DNA of 64,000 nucleotides from the NCBI GenBank assembly GCA_012931725.1, contig CM022949.1, forward strand, positions 27,373,736 to 27,437,735, in the 5' to 3' direction. Shown in pieces: positions 20,257 through 29,852 of this stretch. The notes beneath the pieces are model-generated. The model made no database searches and was not told where the DNA came from. It worked only from the letters and a program-made list of their open reading frames with translations. The stretch's first letter is position 1, and every line of letters starts with the position of its first letter. The DNA comes from Litsea cubeba (taxonomy: Eukaryota > Streptophyta > Magnoliopsida > Laurales > Lauraceae). A program made the position numbers and the translations under genes.

Positions 20257-23200
20257 CTACAGGTCCCTCTCAGCTTGAGAAGCTCTCTCGGACGCTGTCC
20301 TCATCTCTGCCTCTACAGCAACTTCCCTGAGCCTCACCTTCTCAAGGGTTCGAGCAAGCTCTGCCTCACTGAGCGAAGCCCTCTCACGGGCCTTCATCAG
20401 CTCAGCCTCACTGAGCGAAGCCCTCTCACGGGCCTTCATCAGCTCAGCCTCACTGAGCGAAGCCCTCTCGCGGGACTTCGTAAGCTCAGCCTCGGTGAGC
20501 GAAGCCTTCTCGCAGGTCTTCGAAAGCTCATCTTCTACCTCGGCTGCCCTCTTATTGGCTGCTGAAAGCCCGGTCTCAAGCTTGCTTACCCTCTCTCGGG
20601 ACGCAGCAAGATCGGTTGCGGAAATCCTACCAGCGGCTTCCAGGGCAATAATCTTCTCTTGAGCAGTGGAGAGCTCCATCCGCATAGCCTCCTTCTCCCG
20701 ACTCATCTGACCACAAGACTGGGCACGCTGCAACAAGCAGACGGATGCTGTGGAAACCTGAAAAGATAAGAGACAAGAAGTGAGACAGTTATAAAGAAAT
20801 GAAGGGGTAACAATCAGGAGAAAAATAAATAATGAATTTCACCTGAGTCAGGCCCTCTACAAATGAGTCAATGACTCCCTCGGTGCACAAGGCGTTAACC
20901 CGAGAGACCTCATGCGCCAGCACATATCTCCCTAGCCTATCCCGCATTTCCCACGAACGACCCCGCCGGGGACCGGTCCCGGTGGGTGCCCCTGTAGAAG
21001 TACCCGGCTGTGGAGGACATAGCCGGGGGACAGGAAGTGTGGGTGCCCCTGTAGAAGTACCCGGCTGTGGAGGACATAGCCGGGGGACAGGAAGTGTGGC
21101 TGAAGAGGAAGGCTGCAAGACAACAGTCTTAGCGGAGGAGATCCCTGCCTGAAGAGATATCTCAGGTAAAACCACCCGAGTAGGAGACACTCGGGGCTCG
21201 GTGCGAGAAGCCAATAGAGAGGTTCCTGGTGAGACATCGCCTGTTCTCGCCACCTTTGAAGGGGGGGTTCCCCTATCCGAGAAGCGGGCCGAGAACCGGT
21301 CTCCAATCATCTCTCTGCTCACCTCCGTGCCTATTAAGAGAAGTATTGACAAGTGAAACATGGGAACAACACCTCAGGTAATGTTAAGATTATGGTCAGA
21401 GCAGATTTAACTTACTCTTTCTCTTTGATGACGATGACGGTCCTGAAGAAGAGCCCGGAGAAGGTCCACTGGCCTTACGACTTTCTTTGGGAATAAGAGC
21501 TCCCAAGTCTTTCTCTGGATGATCCCTCACCGCTTGCAGTTTCGCCTCTTGGTCCTTGGAGAGTATGGGAGGATCTGCGGAGTAACGGTGTGCATAAAGG
21601 AACAATGTATATATACATTTATATAAGTATGGGGAAGTGAACAGGAAGACATACCCAGTCTTTTGGCGCTAATCCATCGTGTGGGCACCAAAGCCTGATC
21701 TGCTTGCGAAGCCCACTCGCCACCTATGAAGAAGAAGCGAGATTTCCAGCGGTGACAGTTGGAACGCATCCCTGTAAGAAGCTTACATCCCCTGGAGGTG
21801 AGATAATACCATCCCCTATTTGGGGCAGGAGACTCCATCAAGTTGTAAGCGGTGTGAAACTCAACTGGAGAGGCATCCTCGCCATTCACCTTCCTCCACA
21901 ACGCAAGAAAACCCAGCAAGGCCCTCCAGCCGTTAGGCACGAGACGCCCCGGGGTTAGGGAAAAATAGTGGAGAATCCGGCAGATGGAAGAAGACATTGG
22001 GAATCTCAGCCCGGCCTCGAGCATCTCCTCATAAATGAGGATCTCACCTGTGGAGCTGTCGCAAGCTTGCTCATCTTTTTCAGCAAGACGACACATCACC
22101 ATGGGCGGAATACGATAAGAAGTAATGATTCGGGAGATGTCACCATCTGTCTGAAAGGTGCTGAAGATTGTACTTACTTTGGACCCGTCGTCCTCAACGA
22201 TGACCTTCCCTTGGTATTTCTTGGGACGAGGACGTAATTTCTCTCTCGCCGCGGAGACCGATGCAAGGTCTCGTGACCCCTGGCCGGATGCGACACCTGA
22301 GCGAGAGGTGCTGTGAGCATGCACGCCCAGCTCAGGTTCGCCCACCAAGTTGGGGTCGCCCGTCCGTCCTCCGCCTAGCAAGCCACCCCCCTGCCTGGGC
22401 TCATCGCGGGGGCTGCTCGCCCAAGGGGGCATCGCCGAGCCTCCCTTGCCCTGCCTGGTCGCCCAAGGGGGGATCGCCGAACCTCCTTTGTCCTGCCTGC
22501 TCGCCCAAGGGGGGATCGCCGAACCTCCTTTGTCCTGCCTGCTCGCCCAGGGGGCCCCCACGGCCTCGCCACCATCACCTCCCTCGCGTCCGCTCGCCCA
22601 GGGGTGCACCGCGACGTCGCCCATCGCAGGGGCACGTGCGGCCAGGCGGGCGCCCACCGCGGCAGCGCCCTCGCCCGCTGCAGGCACCCCGACGCCCAGC
22701 GCAGGGGCGCCCTCGCCCATAGCCAGCACCGCGACAGGGGAGCCCTCGCCCGCGCCTGCCAGGGGCTCGCCGCCCTCGCCCACAGCCAGCACCGCGACAG
22801 GGGAGCCCTCGCCCGCGCCTGCCAGGGGCTCGCCGCCCTCGCCCACAGCCAGCACCGCGACAGGGGAGCCCTCGCCCATGGCGCCCGCGCCCATGGCGCC
22901 CTCGCCCACCAGGGCAGCCACCTCGCCTGCGCCCATGGCGCCCTCGCCCGCGCCCATGGCGCCCTCGCCCACCAGGGCAGCCACCTCGCCTGCGCCCATG
23001 GCGCCCTCGCCCGCGCCCATAGCGCCCTCGCCCGCGCCCATAGCGCCCTCGCCCACCAGGGCAGCCACCTCGCCTGCGCCCATGGCGCCCTCGCCCACCA
23101 TGGCAGCCTCCTCGCCCATGGAGCCCTCTCCCATGGCATCTTCGCCCATGGAGCCCTCGCCCATGGCGCACATCATCTCTTCCTCGTCTATGGCAGTCCC

Positions 23201-23326
23201 CTCGCCCATCTCCTCCTTCTCTCCTCGCCCATTGCCGAGCATCGCAGAAACGACCACATCTTCCTCACCTATGGAGGGATCGCCGGAAGCGCCAACGCCA
23301 GTGCCTACCCTTCTGCTTGCCACCAT
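20257..23326 (-). CDS. Antisense accessory gene of element B (repeat region, transposon-associated domain, coiled coil), 4 exons
   Basis: Proposed CDS on the minus strand: 23326-21655, 21574-21416, 21330-20843, 20757-20257, 939 aa. Introns: GTATGT..CCGCAG (phase 1), GTAAGT..AATAG (phase 1), GTGAAA..TTTTCAG (phase 0); every join keeps the frame. The start is ATG 23326, since the upstream codons lack ATG. Residues 1 to about 330 are Gly/Glu/Ala/Met and Trp-Ala repeats. About 365-557 is the conserved domain (LTPGRLVPNGWRALLGF, WKSRFFFIGGEW), shared with gene A. The last exon is a coiled coil with a 14-residue repeat (ASLSEAELMKARER). Stop TAG at 20257-20259 interrupts an open frame that runs 61 more codons to TAG 20071-20073 and encodes an acidic tail, so the stop looks like a nonsense mutation. 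The phase-1 intron after the domain and the phase-0 intron before the coil match gene A. Function unknown. Confidence 0.8.
20340..20520 (-). repeat. 42-bp tandem repeat in the coiled-coil exon
   Basis: A 42-bp unit repeats about four times with some divergence, giving 14-residue coiled-coil blocks (two heptads) on the minus strand. The period keeps both the reading frame and the heptad register. Confidence 0.85.
22380..23180 (-). repeat. GC-rich tandem repeats in exon 1 of the element B antisense gene
   Basis: Two families are clear: a 42-bp unit near 22430-22550 and a 63-bp unit at about 22725-22880, followed by degenerate CGCCCATGGCGCCCTCGCC-type repeats to 23180. All the clear periods are multiples of three, and the antisense frame is open throughout. 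Long plus-strand ORFs here are by-products of the same repeats. Confidence 0.8.
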
Positions 23327-23391
23327 CTTCTTCTTTCTCAATGGTTTTTCTGCAGAGCCAAGCTTTTGAAGAAATCATACTCTAGGGCTTA

Positions 23392-23399
23392 TTTTATAG
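23392..23399 (-). promoter_or_regulatory. TATA box of the element B antisense gene
   Basis: The minus strand reads GGCTATAAAATAAG, 66-73 bp upstream of ATG 23326. It lies between the gene and the 3' LTR, so the gene has a promoter candidate outside the LTR, as in element A. Confidence 0.6.
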
Positions 23400-23560
23400 C
23401 CAGAGTTTTCAAAGATGAGTAACCCAAGCCGGAAGGACTCTCCGAAATACAAATCTACAGAAACAAGCAAGGTTAAGATCGGGAAGAAGAAAATTTGTCG
23501 AAAGAGAGGAGATTGGAATTTATCAATGCCCCCTTTCAAATTATTTGAGAACGGGGCATT

Positions 23561-23570
23561 AGGGGGCAAA
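23561..23570 (+). promoter_or_regulatory. Element B polypurine tract
   Basis: AGGGGGCAAA directly before the 3' LTR TG. It is close to the tract of element A. Confidence 0.88.
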
Positions 23571-24073
23571 TGATGAGTCAAACCCAATCCGGATCGCGGT
23601 AATGAGTCAGGTCCAAGTGACCCGGTCCGTCTAGAATCATGGGTCAGGCCAGAATAGCCCCGTTGAGATCCGGGTTTTGTCAAACGAAGCCTCGTCACCT
23701 CAGGTTCCAAGCCATCGCGACGAAGTCTCCCCTAACCTGCATTTACCAAGTCTCGCGGAGAGGATCTCACCTGCCTTCCACCTGGCTCGATCCTCAGGGA
23801 CACGTCTGACGCTCCAAAGAGACGTTGAACCGATTACCTCCCCACCTGGTGGGAAAGAGTTATAAATAGAGCCCTCTCATCACTTGAGAGATGATGGTTT
23901 TTCTCTACTTTCACATATTTGTAACCCTCGACATTAATCAAGGATCACCCTTTTGAAGTGGACGTAGGTCACGCTTGACCGAACCACTATAAATCCCTCA
24001 TCTCTCTTCATTCATTGCGCTGCATTAATCATCTTGACCGGTGGTGTCCGAATCCCTGTTTTTAGCATCATCA
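23571..24073 (+). repeat. Element B 3' LTR, 503 bp
   Basis: Same length as the 5' LTR with four substitutions by eye (equivalent to GGATC>GAATC, GAGGATGG>GATGATGG, TGCTCTG>TGCGCTG, TTGGCATC>TTAGCATC). Followed by the target duplication CTACT. Confidence 0.96.
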
Positions 24074-24078
24074 CTACT

Positions 24079-25376
24079 TGCTAGAACTAAAATCACCATG
24101 AAATTCTAGGAATTTCATACCATTATAGTTTAGGCATGGAAAAGCATAGAGATTTTCTTTGCAGGGGCTGTCCAGAGATTTTTTTGAGAGGGTCATAGGT
24201 ATAAAGACCATGGAAAAGCCATAGCCAGTAACCGTTCTGCTTCTGAGTTTAGGCATGCATCCTCCTCTCAAGTATCATTGTCCACCTTTTCTTCAAAATA
24301 AGGAATCTACGCATGCTGTGTATAGTCAAGCGTATTTCTCGAACCTTGTTCAGATGACAGCCTTATTGAGTTTGGACCTGCTGCATGGTTCAGCGTTAAG
24401 ACGGGGCCATTCCATGACCAATCCAATGGATCTTATTGGTCCATCAGTTCTTTTTTGCTAAAGTTGTACTATTAGTTAGGAGTGACACTTCAAGCTTGAA
24501 GACTCAGAATCGATCTCTTGATACATGTGTGATACTAAGGTTCGAGCACCACTCAACCTGTCAACTATGAGTGTATTGGCATCAGCCCATAGATTTTGAC
24601 GAGCCAACTTATGATTACATTAGCATGCCTAATCCAACTAGCAATTTATCGATCAATTATGGATAAATTTAGAACCCATCATCCATTTAAAGGTGACCCA
24701 AAACTGGATCCGAGTTAATTAATTGATACAACAAAAATAGCATAGTGGGATGGATCATGGATGTGGAGGTGTTTCTATCTTCTTCCAGAGCGGAGGTTGG
24801 AGATGCATTTATAGCCGACGGTGCAATTCACGTGTATTTCTTGCCGTCACATGTAGCAACCTCGAGAGTCACGCTCTCTTGACGTGGCTTGAAGGTTTCA
24901 GATATGCATCCTTTTCAATTCTAGCATTCTAGCAACCAAGAAGAAAAGGAAAACCATCTCAGCCAAGCTTCTTCTAAACACCCTATTGGTTGGTGGATAT
25001 ATGAATTCGCATTGGGGGTGTCTAAATCTTAGTCTGAACTCTCAAAACACCATCTTCAAATAAATATGACAATATTAAAAAATATATAGACATTTTGAAA
25101 GTTGAGAATTAAAGAATTAATTAAGAGAGTTTAATAAGAGAAAAAACCCTCTTCACTATCATAGTTCGCAAAGCAAATGTGAAATTTAAAAATTTGGGCA
25201 ACAAATGCCGACAAAATGTTAGAAATCACCAATAAAAATTCCAGTCAAGAATCTTAGAAGAAAAAAAGAATTGGGCCTAATAAATCTCTGTTTCGACCTC
25301 TATTGTTTCATCTAAGCAAACACAATTGCATTTGCAAACACACTAATAAGGACCTTAGCGGCATTAGGTAAATCAC
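24079..25376. other. Intergenic DNA, no gene seen
   Basis: AT-rich. Short ORFs (up to about 68 codons) show no recognisable protein and no splice-linked partners. I found no transposon ends here. Confidence 0.6.
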
Positions 25377-25379
25377 TTA

Positions 25380-25696
25380 GGGCCTATTTCTTTACTAGTG
25401 TCTTTGACAAAAAATTCATGTTGGAGTCTTTTTTTGACATGATGTGATATATTGTCCCCTGGCATCTGCAAATGTCATTATTTTTTAAGGAGAATTCCAA
25501 AATTCTAGTTACCTAAAACCTCTCAAGTGACCTTTGAAATTCTGTAGGAATTTCAACTTTTTTTTTTTTTTTTTTTTGTTAAATTTCAAGATATTCACGT
25601 ACAAGAGAGCATTTAGAAATTCTACGTACTTTGTTTGAGAATTTCAAAACCCTCTATGCACATATTTCTTGAATTCTATTAAAGAAACATGGGCCC
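25380..25696. mobile_element. Tourist-like (PIF/Harbinger) MITE
   Basis: 317 bp flanked by TTA (25377-25379 and 25697-25699). Ends are GGGCCTATTTCTTTACTAG and, reversed, GGGCCCATGTTTCTTTAATAG, an imperfect inverted repeat starting GGGCC. TTA duplication and GGGCC(T/C) ends fit Tourist elements. No coding capacity; a T17 run lies inside. Confidence 0.6.
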
Positions 25697-25699
25697 TTA

Positions 25700-27492
25700 T
25701 GGTAGTTGACTTGTTTGAACCTTGAGCACGTAGCTTGTAGTGGCTTCCACCATGCCTATATATATATAGCAAATGACATGAACTGTTTTAGTCATTTTAA
25801 CAGCTCATGATTGAGGGCCGGGTGGGGTACTAAAACATTTTATGGGGCCAATTTGGGATTATGCCACTTGCAGATTGGATATCATGGGTTTCCAAATAGT
25901 GCTCTAATTAAATTACTTATGACCTTATAGTTTAACATTTCTGAAAGCACACCTTCATTATAATTGAATTCATGCTGGATATTGATGTCAAATAAGAAGA
26001 CTGTCCTCCATTCATGAAAGTATATATAATAAATATATGTGACTGCTGCTTATTAATTAGTGCTTTTCTTTTAGTTTGGATCATATAAAGAGTGTAGTGT
26101 TAGAAAGATCTTTCTTTTATAGTTAATGATGGGTCAACATTAGATGTTGTCATTACAATTGGTATAGACACATAAAAGGGAAGACTATTAGGTTATAAAA
26201 CTGGTAGGAATTAAGCTCAGGTAATTCACGTTTTCCTACAATGACATGTATAAACAGATATTGCAAACTGTCAAAACTTGTAGACATCAATCGGGGCAAA
26301 TCACTTTCAAGACATTAATTAATTTTGGGCAACTAACGTGTTTCATACAACGGTCAACAGTATATTTTAATTTGCATTGCACTCCAAGATTAAAAAAATT
26401 ATAACTTAATTTCGATCATGTGGCAACCGTTTAAGTCTCAAACTTCAGTTTAGTTCCAGTGCAATAAAATAAAGATCAAATTTCTTTAACAAAAATATAT
26501 ATATATTAAAAAAAATATTGCTAAGAAATTCACGATTGAGTGGAGTTGCCACTTAGTTTCACACACATGCCCAAGATAAAAAAAAAAGGCTAATATTAAG
26601 AAATTTGCTAGCATTATAAAAGTCAGTCACATTTTTTACTATAAGGCCCATTACATGTTGGTAGGATTCCACTAAATCACATTTTTTTACTATAAGGCCC
26701 ATTACATGTTGGTAGGGTTCCACTAACCCTCTAATAAAATGAAAAATTGGAAATCTCTTTTCTCCTGAAATATAAAAAGAGTTGGGACCCAAGAGAAGCC
26801 AAAAGAGTTGGGACCCAAGAGAAGCCAGTACTGGCAAAAATCCTACGGCTACAGAAAGAGTAACTAAGGATTAAACCATGGTCAGTTAGGATAGAAACAA
26901 GAGTTCCCAATCAAAAAATCCCCTTGTTATCCATTTATCGTCGTTAGCCATTCAATCAGAGGCACTAAACCAGTCAGAAAAAAAAAATTAAAATACAATA
27001 AAGGGCTTCCCATCGACACGACATTTTGGTCCATGTCCGAATGTGTTGTCCTGATAGATGTAATTGATAATTAACCAACACCCCATGTTTGGAGCATAAA
27101 TGAAGCACCAAACATTTTGATTTTTTTATATAGGCTGTTACAAATTAAAATAAAAAACAGTGATTTCACAAAAAAAAAAAAAATGATTTTCACCCTTGCA
27201 ATAGATTTACACAAAACCCAAACAAAAGAACAATAGAATACAAAGTAAACAATTAAGAGGAGGAAAAAACAAAAAAACACAAAGAAAGAGTATCACTCGC
27301 AAGAACATGTTTGATCAGAAATTTCAGTCTTAATCTTTCATCTCCACTCTCCTGTGCATTTTTATAGATTTAGTGTCGTTACTGACATGTAACACAGTAA
27401 GTACAAAAAAAAAAAAAAAAAACAAAAAAAACAAAAAAAACCTTTCAGATACTGATTGCTGAGAAATACATACACTAAACAATCCTAATATT
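25700..27492. other. Intergenic DNA with two small tandem duplications
   Basis: A 50-bp unit is duplicated at about 26628-26727, and a 26-bp unit (GAGTTGGGACCC..) at 26775-26826. Poly(A) and (A)nC tracts lie at 27405-27440. No gene recognised. Confidence 0.6.
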
Positions 27493-29187
27493 TCACAGAC
27501 TTCCTGCCACCTGATGTCTATGATTTCTATCCAGCAACCCTTCCAAAACCACCTTCTTCTTATACTCACTGGATTCAATGTCTGGTTTTCCACAATCCAT
27601 CTGCTTTTCCACAACTTTCTCAGATTTTGCCGCGGTTTTCAGCCGAGGAATGAAATAAAACCAAGCCGCCGTGCAAACGACGGCGCAGAACCGGCCCCAC
27701 AACAGCAGGATCGCAAGGGTCACAATCAAAATCGATATCCCGACCGTTGGATCCAATTTTCCGGCAAGTGGGTCATCTTCCCGGCCGGTTTTCCTGCCCG
27801 ATAGCCGGGAAGTTCCGGCCGGCTGTGCTGATTTCCGATGGCTAGGCGGAGGAAACGAGGAGGAGGTGGTGAGGGAGCGGCTCGGCTCCGCGTCTGGCGA
27901 GCCGGGCCGGGTTCCGGTTTTCCTGGCTGGGATTGGACACGTGTCGTCTCTTGCTGCGGTCGTGGTCAGCTTGCGGGATTCGACGGCTGGGATTGAATTT
28001 TGAGGTTCCGTCCGTTGAAGCTTGCCGCTTCCGAGTTTGCTCTGAAAACAAGAAGCAAATGAAGAAAGGTCGGAAGTGCTAATATACGCCGGGGGCGCAA
28101 AACTGATAAACGACCGCACTAAATTACGCCGGCAGGGCGGCGATATTTTTTCACGAGAAATTGATGATTCGAGAAGATCCTACTTCTATAATTTGCGGTA
28201 ATCTAGCAGACTCTGATGTGAGTCTGCCACACAACAGCACTGTGTTTGCGCTTGCGCCTCCACAATTCAGATTCTAACATGGACACCTTTCTCGAAATGG
28301 ATCTGTTTGCTTGTTGACGATGAGAAAATGGAGGCCGGGAAAACCGCACACAGTGGAAACTTGAATTGTGGAAAGTTCTTTCCACGTCCAAATCATTCAA
28401 TACAGAAAAGTACAGTTAAAAAAGTAGGAAAAGGGTAAAGAAGATAAAAGATGGGAGAAACCATTTGTGAACATGCCAAAAATTCAGGTTACATGGAAAA
28501 TATTCTTCAACTTGATATGTACTTATTTTACGTGGAGTTGCGAAAAATTTAATTGATTCTCGATTTTTTTGGAAAAATGCATTTGCAACCGACACTGATT
28601 TTACTTTATCGTGAAAAATCATATATGCAATCTTCGCTTCTTTATGTAGAAAATTGACCCAACAAAAGTTTTCTTGGGAAAATAAAAAGCATTGAAAAAC
28701 AAGAACACTGAGGAAATCAGATTACTTGGAAAACGCAACCGACAAACAATAACAAGCCGAAGAACAACCGAATTACCCAAAATCTCAATTTTTTCAGTAC
28801 CTTCCGAGATTTGTCGAGATCGCCTTTCTCTGCCACCGTAACGGCTTCTCCCACATCCCGACAAACCTGAGCCCCCCGATTCTGACGTTTCCCGACCGTT
28901 TTCTCCGAAACCCTTTTCGTTACTTCTCCCATCACGGCTACCGTATCGGCCCCACGTGCCGCCTTCTCGACTACGCCCGCTACATTGACCGGCACGGTCT
29001 TGCTACCCGATTTCCTCTTCCGAAAACTAGACCAGGAAAACCAACCCGATCTCTTCTCTCCCGATTTGATATCGGTGGGCGGTTTTTCAAGATCCGAAAC
29101 GGCACGACCAAAACCGAGACATGGGGGAAAGCAGGAATTTTTGGGTTTGGGTTTTGGGGGCTTTGGGTTCTTCTCCTTCGTCGCCAT
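27493..29187 (-). CDS. Small plant membrane protein of unknown function, 2 exons
   Basis: Exon 1 29187-28801 and exon 2 28041-27493, joined in phase 0, 311 aa. Donor AAG|GTACTG; acceptor TTGTTTTCAG|AGC. The ATG follows a TATA box at a normal distance. Residues 1-16 are Lys/Pro-rich (KEKNPKPPKPKPK) and lead to a Cys motif SCFPPCLGFG. A polar Ser/Lys/Arg-rich stretch follows. Exon 2 is Ser/Pro-rich and has one strong hydrophobic segment (VGISILIVTLAILLLW and on to WFYFIP) near residues 225-255, so the protein is likely tail-proximally anchored. Exon 1 read past the donor gives a second hydrophobic stretch, so intron retention would make a different membrane protein. It may belong to the poorly known family of Arabidopsis At5g23160; that is a memory-based guess. 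No enzymatic motif seen. Confidence 0.72.
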
Positions 29188-29288
29188 GGAAGAAGAGATT
29201 GGAGTGGGAGACCGCGTCTTCTCTGAATTTCATGTCCCTTTGAAAACGAGGGAAAAAAAATCGGGTTTTTGAATGGTTTGGAACGGAA

Positions 29289-29295
29289 ATTTATA
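29289..29295 (-). promoter_or_regulatory. TATA box of the membrane-protein gene
   Basis: The minus strand reads TGTATAAATTTCC about 100 bp upstream of ATG 29187, which leaves a 5' UTR of roughly 70 nt. Confidence 0.5.
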
Positions 29296-29654
29296 CATAT
29301 CAATGGGGTTTTCTAAGTCTCGCGTAGACCGGTTTGGTGGTTCGCAGGACTTGTTAAATTGTAGTCCTTTGACCTGATGGTCGAGTCGCACGTCACCGTA
29401 AGTTTAGAAGCTTCATTTGACTTGAGTGGGGAGGATTGAATTTGACGAAATTGGTTCGAGTCAATAAGGTGAACGTAATGGTTGGGGCACTGGGGCATAC
29501 AAGGGGTAGAAATTTGGGTGGTTCCATGCTGGGAAAGATTTTTTTCAAACTTTTGCTTGGGTAAAATTCACAGGCTCAAATTAAGTTTTTAACAGTACTA
29601 GTTGTTTTTATTGATGGAAGTGCCTCACCCACGAGCTCGAGCTCCACTTGGCTC
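29296..29654. other. Upstream/intergenic DNA, nothing recognised
   Basis: Short stretch between the membrane-protein gene promoter and the LINE fragment. Only a 61-codon ORF without known features. Confidence 0.5.
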
Positions 29655-29674
29655 GTTTAACATTTTGCATTATA

Positions 29675-29832
29675 ACCAAACCAAACCAAACCAAGCCTTT
29701 TCCCACTAGGTGGGTCGGCTATATGGATTTGACGACGCCAATCAAATCTGTTTAGGGCCATGTCCTCTGTTAGATCCATGTAGGCAAGATCATGTTTAAT
29801 AGTTTCTTTCCAACTTCTCTTGGATCAAATCT
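29675..29832 (-). mobile_element. 5'-truncated RTE-like LINE 3' end with 20-bp target duplication
   Basis: 158 bp between two copies of GTTTAACATTTTGCATTATA (29655-29674, 29833-29852). On the minus strand it ends ..CCTAGTGGGAAAAGGCTTGG followed by TTTGG repeats. That end (GACCCACCTAGTGGGA-AAGGCTT plus a short simple repeat) is, from memory, typical of plant RTE LINE tails. Insertion by target-primed reverse transcription fits the long duplication and the 5' truncation. Confidence 0.72.
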
Positions 29833-29852
29833 GTTTAACATTTTGCATTATA

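Larger units (their letters stand above)
13278..24073 (+). mobile_element. Element B: complete Tat-lineage Ty3/gypsy LTR retrotransposon
   Basis: 10.8 kb, bounded by two 503-bp LTRs (13278-13780 and 23571-24073) and a 5-bp target duplication CTACT (13273-13277, 24074-24078). Internal order: primer site, gag with two breaks, pol (15463-19887), an opposite-strand four-exon gene (23326-20257), polypurine tract. The LTRs differ at 4 of 503 sites by eye (0.8%), which points to recent insertion. The dual RNase H and the antisense gene match element A. The LTRs are unrelated to those of A and the proteins are clearly diverged, so this is a different Tat family. Confidence 0.96.

Noticed and set aside
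22350..23422. Long plus-strand Ala/Pro-rich and His/Arg-rich ORFs
   Set aside because: By-products of GC-rich repeats with a period of three; the minus frame joins to three further exons in frame.
27514..28003. Plus-strand ORFs opposite exon 2 of the membrane-protein gene
   Set aside because: Mirror of the minus-strand coding exon; no start context or domain.
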